From an uncultured Clostridia bacterium (GTDB lineage: Bacteria; Bacillota; Clostridia; Christensenellales; Aristaeellaceae), in the NCBI GenBank assembly GCA_937886445.1, contig CALGBY010000133.1, positions 1 through 30,202 on the forward strand: 30,202 nucleotides of DNA, written 5' to 3'. The position numbers and the translations under genes are program-made. This document shows, in pieces, positions 22,826-30,202 of the stretch. Within the stretch, counting starts at the first letter, position 1, and the number at the start of each line of letters is the position of its first letter. The notes under the pieces are model-generated. The model ran no database searches and was not told where the DNA came from. It saw nothing but the letters and a program-made list of their open reading frames with translations.

Positions 22826-24754
22826 TCAAATTACTTTCACACGCTTTGTTATGTCACCGGCATCCTCCGGCATATATAGCTTGAAGATTTCAAACACATT
22901 GATTTTCGCGGGGCTATTGGCAAAACTGCTGTCACGGAACACAGCACGGAGAGGCTTACGCTTGGCAATCTCTTTTACCACAGTCTCCGGCACATTCTCA
23001 TTGAAGCAGGCAATCAGATCACCGTCATTGTAGGTATGCACTATGCAGTCTTCAATCGTTTCGGAGGTGTACGGTAGAGATATCGGCAAGCCCCACTCAA
23101 GTAGGCAGCTAAACAATAGATCAAGATCAGTACGATCTTCCTTGATATTTGAAAGCATATCTGCAAGATCCTGTTGTCTATACTCGTCTGGAGAATAATA
23201 GACGTTTTTCATATTGCTTTCATCGAGCTTAAACACTCGGAAACCAACATCCAACTCCGTAGTCGTAATTGGACTATCGTCTTTTAGTTTTTCTCCTGCT
23301 CTCCGAATTCTTTCTTTTGCAATTTCAGACAAAACATGCGGGACACCATTCTTATCACAAAGATCAATTGCATTCTTAAGAACAACCTTTTTATCATTCG
23401 CCGCTTTTGCGTAACTTTCATCAAGATTTTCAGGCAGTTGAACCATGATAAATTTCCTGTGCCCACCATCTTCAGCGTTTAATTGCATAATAGCATCTGC
23501 GGTTGTACCTGAGCCGCTGAAAAAATCCATGATAATAGCATCTTCATTATCCTGCACTAATGAAATAATGTACTTCAACAATTTGGTTGGCTTTGGCGTA
23601 TCGAATACATTCTCAGGCATTAACGATAACAATTCGTATTTTGCTTGCCTGTTATGCCCAGTAACATCAAGATCAGTCCAAAGCGAAGAAGGCGGTAATC
23701 CCTCCATATCACACAAATATGTTCTTCTCTTTATGTTAGTTTGGTCTGCATTGAAATAAATCTCCCCAGAGTTCATTTTTCCTTCCAGGGTCTCTTTTGA
23801 CCATCGCCAACCATTTTTCGGCGGCTGAATAACATTCCCATTCGGGGCAGTAATTGTATAGCAAAGGTTTTCCCGATAGTTTGGCGAATTTAGCGGATTG
23901 CCATCAAACCAAGGCCCCTTAGGGTCATTATCGGGATTTTTGAAGTGACTTCTTTTACTATCGTCATATTGTTTTTTAGGTTGCCATAAGGGCGTTTTTG
24001 AGTAAATCAGTGTGTAATTATGATCACTTGAAAACTGTTTCGCATCATTATTGCTATTATCGGACGATCTCCAAATTGCAGAGCAGACAAAACACGATGA
24101 ACCAAACACTTCATCACAGATTTTTATAAGATTTGCATTTTCCTTATCATCTATTGATATAAAAAGTACACCATCATCAGAAAGAAGGTTTCTGGCAATC
24201 ATAAGTCGAGAATACATCATTGTGCACCAATCAGAATGATAACGGCCATTACTTTCGGTATTCAAAAAGAGTTTATCACCATCTTCGTCGATTCGCCCAC
24301 TTGCTTCTTCGTATTCTTCAACTGTTTGCCTAAAATTGTCACGATATACAAAGTCTTTTCCAGTATTGTAAGGAGGATCAATATAAATAATTTTTATTGC
24401 CCCAAGGTAGCTTTCCTGTAAAAGCTTGAGAACCTCCAGATTGTCGCCTTCAATGTAAAGGTTTTCAGTAGTATCCCAATTCTTGCTTTCTTCCGGATAC
24501 GGGCGCAGTGTCTTACGAATAGGCTTATTGGCCTCCACGATTGCTGCCTTTTTACCCACCCAAGTAAATTCGTATGCTTCGTCACCTTCCAGCACATCTG
24601 AGGAAAGCATTTGCTTTAACAAATCAAAATTGATGGCCTTTTTCAGTTTCCCGTTTTCGTCTACAGTTTCCGTAATGCAGTTCGGGAACATGGCTCCAAT
24701 CTTTTCGATATTCTGTGCAGTTATATCAACCGATTCCATATGCATCTTTTCCAT
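22826..24754 (-). CDS. mod: Type III DNA N6-adenine methyltransferase, Mod subunit
   Basis: A 642-residue methyltransferase of the beta class: motif IV DPPYNTG at 126-132 precedes the AdoMet motif FFSGSGTTADA at ~411-421, the order found in type III Mod proteins. DPPY indicates adenine-N6 methylation. The segment between (~200-390) is the target-recognition region and sets the sequence recognised; it cannot be read as a motif here. The N-terminus (MESVDITAQNIEKIGAMFPN) is typical of the family. GGAGGT lies eight bases before the ATG. It starts 15 bases after the DUF4365-like gene. In the cell Mod both protects host DNA and supplies site recognition to Res. No frameshift or simple repeat suggesting phase variation is seen in the gene. 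Confidence 0.95.
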   Translation of the reverse strand: MEKMHMESVDITAQNIEKIGAMFPNCITETVDENGKLKKAINFDLLKQMLSSDVLEGDEAYEFTWVGKKAAIVEANKPIRKTLRPYPEESKNWDTTENLYIEGDNLEVLKLLQESYLGAIKIIYIDPPYNTGKDFVYRDNFRQTVEEYEEASGRIDEDGDKLFLNTESNGRYHSDWCTMMYSRLMIARNLLSDDGVLFISIDDKENANLIKICDEVFGSSCFVCSAIWRSSDNSNNDAKQFSSDHNYTLIYSKTPLWQPKKQYDDSKRSHFKNPDNDPKGPWFDGNPLNSPNYRENLCYTITAPNGNVIQPPKNGWRWSKETLEGKMNSGEIYFNADQTNIKRRTYLCDMEGLPPSSLWTDLDVTGHNRQAKYELLSLMPENVFDTPKPTKLLKYIISLVQDNEDAIIMDFFSGSGTTADAIMQLNAEDGGHRKFIMVQLPENLDESYAKAANDKKVVLKNAIDLCDKNGVPHVLSEIAKERIRRAGEKLKDDSPITTTELDVGFRVFKLDESNMKNVYYSPDEYRQQDLADMLSNIKEDRTDLDLLFSCLLEWGLPISLPYTSETIEDCIVHTYNDGDLIACFNENVPETVVKEIAKRKPLRAVFRDSSFANSPAKINVFEIFKLYMPEDAGDITKRVKVI

Positions 24755-24769
24755 TGCAATACACCTCCA

Positions 24770-26551
24770 TTATTGTTGATTACCATTGCGTAGTAAATTG
24801 AATATTGGATAGCTCTCAAAAGTCTCCCTTTGCTTATTCGGAAGTCGATTTAGCATTTCATACGCAATATCTTTTTGCCCTAAGAGTATATTTGCGCCAA
24901 TTTGAAGTTCCAGATTATCACTATTCTTTTGAATAATGTTCATCAATTCCATTTGTTCAGCTACATCAAGTGAACGCTTACGTTTTGCAATCTGTAGCTT
25001 ATTCAGTTTGTTGACTTCTGGCATTACAGATTTGTCACGTTTAATTATGGCATTTGAAATGGCATCGGCCAATTCCAACAACCATTTTTCCTTTGGATTG
25101 CTATCAAAGGCATGTATGATTTCCAGCAAGAACGCTATCATACGATCAGCAAAAGGTGTAAAGTCTTCCCATTTATTGAGCTCAAGCATCATGTTCTCAG
25201 TTGTGATATTACAACACGCAGTAAAGTGTTTTCGGTTAAGCAGAAAACAACAGGGTACGCCAATCTGAGTACCATTATCCGTGACAACATGCCATCCGAC
25301 TGGCGAATCAAAGAAATTGTAAATTCGAAATTTCCCGGTTGTGGCATCCATGACGGTACTCACCAGGATTTTCAAATTTGCTATCGTAAATACACCATAG
25401 GAACATTGACTATTATTGAGAACGACCCCCTTTTCATCTAGGACTGATGTAAGGATCAAAGCAAGGTCTTTCCAGTCTTTATCCTGCATTGCATCGATAT
25501 CTAAATCACCCTTCACGCCTAGTCTATCCAAAACTTGCTTGATCTTCTTAAGGTATAGAAGGGCATTGCTGTATTTCTCTTTTTGCTCTTCGATATCCTG
25601 CGCATTAATGGAGTAATGACCATCAGCCTCAATGTCAAAACCACCTGTTTCAATTGCAGCAATGATAAATTCGTAATCTCGTATACGTTCTGTTAGTTTC
25701 CCTGATGGTGTAAATGTTATTTTTTCAACATCAGTCTTAAGGTTTGTTTTAACCACGCAGCTCTTACCAATAGTTTTTTCTTGTGTACCATCGGCATTCT
25801 TTGTAAACACAAATCCTGAATAATACTTCGTGTTTTCAACAAAAACGCTACGAGTTACTGTAGCACACGCCATAACAACATTGGTAATGTGCTCTAGGGG
25901 ATACTTCATTCCATAATTCAAATCAGCATACAGAAACATCTCTTTATTAAGAAGCAAATCCAGGACATCATTAGGTGTGTTAGTAAATGATGTATAGCTA
26001 AACGATAATGATTTCAAGCCACCACTTTCGGCCAATGCTTCCAGTGTCATATCTTCTGCATCAATGCTTGCACGCTGTTTCTTCATATCAATAAGAAAAT
26101 TGACAAACACTTCTGTGATAGCGTTTTTCTCTGTAGGGAATCGTTTTAGCTTTATAGCCTTCTTTTTTCTATTGCCAGCTTCTTTCAGATAACGCTTTAT
26201 ATCATATGGAAGAAGCTGCTCATAATAAATCGTTTGGTTCTCGCCCTTGCAGTCGAAATACACAGCAAAAAATACTATACCACCTCCGTTGAGATAATTT
26301 CTTAAATGATCAATCTCAATGGAAAACGTAGTCGTTTTCTTAAATGGTGGAGTTGCCTCGTGTCCTTTCACTTGAACGAAAACTTGTCCATCCAAATCTC
26401 CTTTTTTATGATTTGGATCTGTTGTTTTGTAAACATCAACATGCCCATCATATGAGACACCTTTTTCACCACTTGCTAAATGCGGAACAAGGTAATCAGT
26501 AATGGATAACGCGCTTATGACTGCTGATGTTCCAATCTGTTCCTTATCCAA
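24770..26551 (-). CDS. DUF4365-like protein with helical C-terminus, inside the type III operon
   Basis: A 593-residue protein. Residues ~1-130 resemble DUF4365 (EQIGTSAVISALSI, SYDGHVDVY, GQVFVQVKGHE), a domain with a restriction-endonuclease-like fold; Asp39 and Gln60-x-Lys62 fit a D...QxK site. Residues ~165-500 are unassigned. The last ~100 residues look like TPR-type helices (EQMELMNIIQKNSDNLELQI, LGQKDIAYEMLNRLP). It starts at TTG directly after the previous stop, with GTGAGGTG before it, so its translation is coupled to the DUF4391 gene. It stands between DUF4391 and mod. Inference: an accessory nuclease or sensor of the defence locus. The middle region may hold the specific activity. 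The DUF assignment is from pattern memory. Confidence 0.72.
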   Translation of the reverse strand: MDKEQIGTSAVISALSITDYLVPHLASGEKGVSYDGHVDVYKTTDPNHKKGDLDGQVFVQVKGHEATPPFKKTTTFSIEIDHLRNYLNGGGIVFFAVYFDCKGENQTIYYEQLLPYDIKRYLKEAGNRKKKAIKLKRFPTEKNAITEVFVNFLIDMKKQRASIDAEDMTLEALAESGGLKSLSFSYTSFTNTPNDVLDLLLNKEMFLYADLNYGMKYPLEHITNVVMACATVTRSVFVENTKYYSGFVFTKNADGTQEKTIGKSCVVKTNLKTDVEKITFTPSGKLTERIRDYEFIIAAIETGGFDIEADGHYSINAQDIEEQKEKYSNALLYLKKIKQVLDRLGVKGDLDIDAMQDKDWKDLALILTSVLDEKGVVLNNSQCSYGVFTIANLKILVSTVMDATTGKFRIYNFFDSPVGWHVVTDNGTQIGVPCCFLLNRKHFTACCNITTENMMLELNKWEDFTPFADRMIAFLLEIIHAFDSNPKEKWLLELADAISNAIIKRDKSVMPEVNKLNKLQIAKRKRSLDVAEQMELMNIIQKNSDNLELQIGANILLGQKDIAYEMLNRLPNKQRETFESYPIFNLLRNGNQQ

Positions 26552-27208
26552 TTACTGCACCTCACTTAATTCTTTACGCAGTTTTTTAATTTCCGTATTT
26601 ATCTGTATTTGTCGGTTCAACTGCTTTTCTTTCCGCATCTTTGTTTCCAGTGCGTCGATCTGTTTTTGTAGTGACTTGTGTTTCTCTTCGCGTTCTACAG
26701 ATTCTTTCAGGCTCTCCAAAACGCCTGATGCGGGGGTTAGTACATTGCCAGCAATCTGACGTACGAAGTTTTCATAAACTGTATCCAAATCCAGTCCGTC
26801 CACGTGGATGGGCAATTCATCTTCACTTAGCCAATCGGTATGGTAATAGGTACCTACCTTGAAGGCAGTAGTACCGGAGGAAGCTTCTTTGTAGGAAGTC
26901 CATGCTTGATACTTATCTTCATGCTCCAACAAAAAAATGATGTGATAAGGAATTTCACGGTCGATCTGACGCAGTACTGATTCATCCAGCGGCGTTTCAG
27001 TCAGCTTTACTTCAAACACTTCCACTTCCGTTACGATGCTTCCGGGGGCAAGATTCACGGTGGTTGCGGCGATCTTGTTGCGCCAGTAGATTACCTTGAT
27101 CTGCTCTACGAAGATGCGCTTCATAGCTGGTGTGACCGTGATATTCTCGTAGAATTTCTGTTTTGGAATACGCTTATTGAATTCTGTGCTTTGCGGTAAA
27201 CCAAGCAT
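26552..27208 (-). CDS. DUF4391 protein of the type III defence operon
   Basis: A 218-residue protein that matches the DUF4391 pattern: LGLPQSTEFNKRIPKQKFYE at the start, KRIFVEQIKVIYWRNKI, then VFEVKLTETPLDESVLRQID and IPYHIIFLLEH. The C-terminal ~55 residues are a coiled coil rich in Lys and Glu (LKESVEREEKHKSLQ and onward). GGAGGT lies seven bases before the ATG. Genes of this family travel with an SNF2-type helicase and type III Mod and Res genes. Its biochemical role is not established; the coiled coil suggests it joins the helicase to another subunit. It starts 12 bases after the helicase stop and abuts the DUF4365-like TTG. Confidence 0.82.
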   Translation of the reverse strand: MLGLPQSTEFNKRIPKQKFYENITVTPAMKRIFVEQIKVIYWRNKIAATTVNLAPGSIVTEVEVFEVKLTETPLDESVLRQIDREIPYHIIFLLEHEDKYQAWTSYKEASSGTTAFKVGTYYHTDWLSEDELPIHVDGLDLDTVYENFVRQIAGNVLTPASGVLESLKESVEREEKHKSLQKQIDALETKMRKEKQLNRQIQINTEIKKLRKELSEVQ

Positions 27209-27220
27209 TCGCGTACCTCC

Positions 27221-30202
27221 TTACTTGACTACCAGAAAACAAATCAATTCAAAATCGTCCAGTCCGGAAACCTTTGACATTAGCGCGGATGTGCCGCCTC
27301 CAGAGAACAAGCTGTCGATATCGCTGTCTTCCTTTGTGTCAATGATGGAATCAATCGCTTCACTGAGCAATTCGGACATTTCGCTCATGTTACGTCCGTC
27401 ATCGGTTTCATTGTTAAACTGTTCATACAGTTCTTTCACCGGCTTGGATTTTCCTCTGCAGAGCAGCCGAATATCATCCAGCATGCTTTTCGGGTTCAAA
27501 TAGTCACAAATGATTTCACCGTCTGTGCTTATATAAACCATGTAGAACGGATGGATGCGGTTCTGGTTATCAATGTTTACGCTGTTGTTGACATTACGTA
27601 GAACGAAGATAACACCCTCCGGACAGTCTTCTGTTTTCGGTACAACTGCGTGCAGCCCACGCGGTTTCTTTTCCAAGTCTTCATGATTCTTAATATATGC
27701 CAGCAGATCAAGACGAAATTCGTTCAAGCCAAGGTCCATTATGGAAATGCCCGTGGACATATCCTCCAAATCGACAACTTCTTCCTGAAGCCGTTTGAGT
27801 TGCTGTTTGCGATATTCCAGATCGCCTTTTTCTTCAGGGTTGATCAAGTCATCATCGCCAGTGGAAGTCATCACGGTAATTTTCATGCGGGTTTCCACAC
27901 GGGATTTCAAGTTGATATAGTCATCCAGCGTCATATCCGGCCAGAAATTCACAAGCAGGATATAAGCGTTTTTGCTGCCAATACGATCAATACGACCAAA
28001 CCGCTGAATGATTCTGACAGGATTCCAGTGAATATCGTAATTTATCAGATAATCGCAATCCTGCAGGTTCTGACCTTCGGAAATACAATCCGTTGCGATC
28101 AGAATATCAAGCTCAGCAGGATTATCAGGCATTAGAACAGCTTTGTCCTTTGATATCGGAGAGAAGCAGGTTAACACATTATTCAATGTGGGTTTCAGAT
28201 TTTTGATAGTGGTCTTTCCGTCAATCGCGCCGGTGATAACGGCAGTATCCAGCTTGTATTTTTGTTTCATGTACGCACTGACATTATCATAAAGATAACC
28301 GGCGGTATCGGAAAACGCTGAGAAGATGATCACCTTTTTATTGCCGGTATTGATGGGATTAGACATTTTTTCATCCAAAAGGCGGAAGAGGGTCTGTAAC
28401 TTCGTATCGTGTTCCGGCGTAATATCCGCAACCATCAAAATCAGCAATTCCAGATTGTCCGCATCCTTCTGCATCTCATCACGCCACGATTTGTAATCCA
28501 TATCCGCGAGATCAATCTTCGTTTTCTTACCGATGGAGAAGAAATCAGTGTTGGAATCTTCCATGTCAAAGTCAGATTCTTCGGCTTCAAACATTTCTAT
28601 GTCGGTTTTTCCGTATTTTTCGTAATTGTTGATTCCTTCGATGGTCTTATGGATTAGATTCCAGATTCTCTTGAGCGTCAGATTAAAAGAGAACACGGAG
28701 CTTTCCAGACGCTTCAGAAGGTTGATGCTCATCAAACGCTGGATGCCGAATTCACGGCCCTGCATGGTCAGATTCGGTCCTTTTCCGTGATCCATATATT
28801 TTCCCATTTTGCTTGGGAAAATATAGTTGGAAGGCGTATAGATGCACAGCGTCAATGAATTAAGAATCTCATAAATCTGGTTATAGTTGATCGCTTCGTT
28901 CAAGTCTGTCAAGCTCGGGCGTTTACTGATCGGCTTCAGTCGTTCAGGAAATTTCCCGATTTCACTGGTGTTGTAATACCGCTCAATATGCTTACGGGAA
29001 CGAGCAATCGTTACGCTGTCCAGTACTTCAAAGAAATCGAAGTCCAGCATACGTAGCAGTGCGTCCGTTGTGCGGCTTGCCTGATCTAGTTTGCTCCATG
29101 CGTTAAATGCTTTCTGAGCCTGTCGGAAGATCTCATCTATGGATTTTGTGGTGTTCAGCCGCTGATCCATTGCGTCAGCATCGCCTTCATAGGCAAGCGC
29201 CAGTTGATTGCGCAGATCATAGAAACGGTTATTGACCGGCGTCGCGGAAAGCATCAGAACCTTTGTCTTTACACCGGCTTTGATGACCTTACGCATAAGC
29301 ACCTGATAACGATTTTCACCCTCGCCCTTATGTGTACCGGCACCACCTTCGCCATTACGGAAGTTGTGGGATTCATCGATAACCACCAGATCATAATTAC
29401 CCCAATTCAGACGGTCAAGATCAAGGCCATTGGAAGTACCACCGTTGCGGGAAAGATCGGTGTGGAACAATACATCATAGTTCAGACGGTCAGAAGCAAT
29501 GGGATTATTGACATAATTATCGCGATAGGTATTCCAGTTAGCTGCCAACTTTTTGGGGCAAAGGACAAGCACGGATTTGTTGCGGTTTTCATAGTACTTT
29601 ATAACTGCCAGCGCGGTAAAGGTTTTGCCGAGACCAACACTGTCTGCCAGAATACATCCATTGTATTTTTCCAGCTTATTGATAATGGCCAGTACAGCAT
29701 CACGCTGGAAATCATACAGCATGCTCCAGATTTTGCTTTGTTTGAAGCCTGTAGCTTCATTAGGCAAAACATCTTCAGAAATATCATCCAGAAATTCACT
29801 GAATACATGATACAGAGTCATGAAGTAAATGAATTCGGGAGAATTTTCGTTGTAGGCATTGCTTATATTATCAATCACCATGTCGGTGACGTCCTGCATC
29901 TTAGCTTTGTCGTTCCACAACGTATCGAACAACTGAATATACTGTGTCGCAAACGGAGCCTCCATGCTGTTGACCATGTTGTAGCTATTGTTACCGCGTT
30001 CACACCCCAGATCGACAGTCGTAAAACCGTTGATAGGCATATATGCAGTTTGTTCTTCCTTGGAAGCAACCGTCATAAACCCACTCATATTTTCGCCAGT
30101 CGTATTGGATTTGAAAGTGGCTTTCTTGCGAATCCAGTCAGCACATTCTCTGGCAATTGCCCGTTGAGTCATTTCATTACGGAGCTTGATTTCAAACTCG
30201 GT
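27221..30202 (-). CDS. SNF2-type helicase of the defence operon (5' end outside window)
   Basis: At least 993 residues, open to the window edge; the codons before the first Met (TEFEIKLRNE) read as real protein, so the start is beyond 30202. Counting from that Met: Walker A DSVGLGKT at 177-184, motif II DESH at 266-269, motif III SATP at 309-312, and motif VI QRFGRIDRIGS at 723-733, all intact. The layout matches SNF2/HepA-like DNA translocases that accompany type III and related defence loci; those often have an N-terminal phospholipase-D-like domain, and the partial N-terminus here (EIKLRNE...CADWIRKK) fits the end of such a region. It is the most upstream gene seen of the five-gene operon. 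It would translocate or remodel DNA in an ATP-dependent way. Confidence 0.9.
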   Translation of the reverse strand, partial: TEFEIKLRNEMTQRAIARECADWIRKKATFKSNTTGENMSGFMTVASKEEQTAYMPINGFTTVDLGCERGNNSYNMVNSMEAPFATQYIQLFDTLWNDKAKMQDVTDMVIDNISNAYNENSPEFIYFMTLYHVFSEFLDDISEDVLPNEATGFKQSKIWSMLYDFQRDAVLAIINKLEKYNGCILADSVGLGKTFTALAVIKYYENRNKSVLVLCPKKLAANWNTYRDNYVNNPIASDRLNYDVLFHTDLSRNGGTSNGLDLDRLNWGNYDLVVIDESHNFRNGEGGAGTHKGEGENRYQVLMRKVIKAGVKTKVLMLSATPVNNRFYDLRNQLALAYEGDADAMDQRLNTTKSIDEIFRQAQKAFNAWSKLDQASRTTDALLRMLDFDFFEVLDSVTIARSRKHIERYYNTSEIGKFPERLKPISKRPSLTDLNEAINYNQIYEILNSLTLCIYTPSNYIFPSKMGKYMDHGKGPNLTMQGREFGIQRLMSINLLKRLESSVFSFNLTLKRIWNLIHKTIEGINNYEKYGKTDIEMFEAEESDFDMEDSNTDFFSIGKKTKIDLADMDYKSWRDEMQKDADNLELLILMVADITPEHDTKLQTLFRLLDEKMSNPINTGNKKVIIFSAFSDTAGYLYDNVSAYMKQKYKLDTAVITGAIDGKTTIKNLKPTLNNVLTCFSPISKDKAVLMPDNPAELDILIATDCISEGQNLQDCDYLINYDIHWNPVRIIQRFGRIDRIGSKNAYILLVNFWPDMTLDDYINLKSRVETRMKITVMTSTGDDDLINPEEKGDLEYRKQQLKRLQEEVVDLEDMSTGISIMDLGLNEFRLDLLAYIKNHEDLEKKPRGLHAVVPKTEDCPEGVIFVLRNVNNSVNIDNQNRIHPFYMVYISTDGEIICDYLNPKSMLDDIRLLCRGKSKPVKELYEQFNNETDDGRNMSEMSELLSEAIDSIIDTKEDSDIDSLFSGGGTSALMSKVSGLDDFELICFLVVK

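Noticed and set aside
19680..30202. Defence operon considered as DISARM or BREX
   Set aside because: No DUF1998 gene, PglZ, BrxL or Lon-like gene is present, and Res has a complete type III helicase-nuclease layout next to a type III Mod.

Overview
The window reads as accessory DNA from a low-to-mid G+C Firmicute, most likely a gut-type member of Clostridia. The evidence is strong AGGAGG ribosome-binding sites, tightly overlapping operons, and protein families (TnpV, DUF1492/ArpU-like, DUF4391, Tn916-type Int, large serine recombinases with zinc ribbons) typical of clostridial integrative elements. No rRNA, tRNA or core housekeeping gene is visible, so the species cannot be named.

Region 1 (1-~3597) is the end of a serine-recombinase element. 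It holds a large serine recombinase with five extra C-terminal zinc-finger modules. Next to it is a small protein that joins a serine-recombinase-like domain, lacking the catalytic serine, to a TnpV domain. The end of a convergent gene lies at the left edge. This element abuts a ParA gene that is open for only its first ~42 codons, so it appears to have inserted into parA.

Region 2 (~3574-16172) is the regulatory, replication and integration end of a second element, probably an integrative conjugative or mobilizable element. A leftward operon encodes a cysteine-rich sigma-like regulator, a zinc protein, a replication initiator with embedded iteron-like repeats (candidate origin), a primase-helicase, three small proteins and a DUF1492-type regulator. 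After a terminator come a hypothetical gene and broken parA. A 600-base control region with a structured leader separates this from a rightward set: a LexA-like self-cleaving repressor, an ImmA/IrrE-like metallopeptidase, an HD hydrolase, an excisionase-type HTH, a protein of four tandem excisionase-like domains, and a Tn916-type integrase. A perfect 40-bp sequence occurs twice in opposite orientation, ahead of the replication genes and ahead of the excision genes. It may switch on excision and replication together.

Region 3 (16173-19600) is a scarred junction. It has two degraded pieces of a calcineurin-like phosphoesterase, a secreted protein gene between them, a broken small gene, and a secreted TPR plus beta-propeller-like protein.

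Region 4 (19680-30202) is a leftward defence operon: an SNF2-type helicase (5' end outside the window), a DUF4391 protein, a DUF4365-like protein with a helical tail, a type III Mod methyltransferase and a type III Res subunit. The gene junctions are 15 bases or less except Mod-Res (65 bases). This is an expanded type III restriction-modification locus, and the DUF4365-like gene inserted between DUF4391 and mod is its least familiar part.
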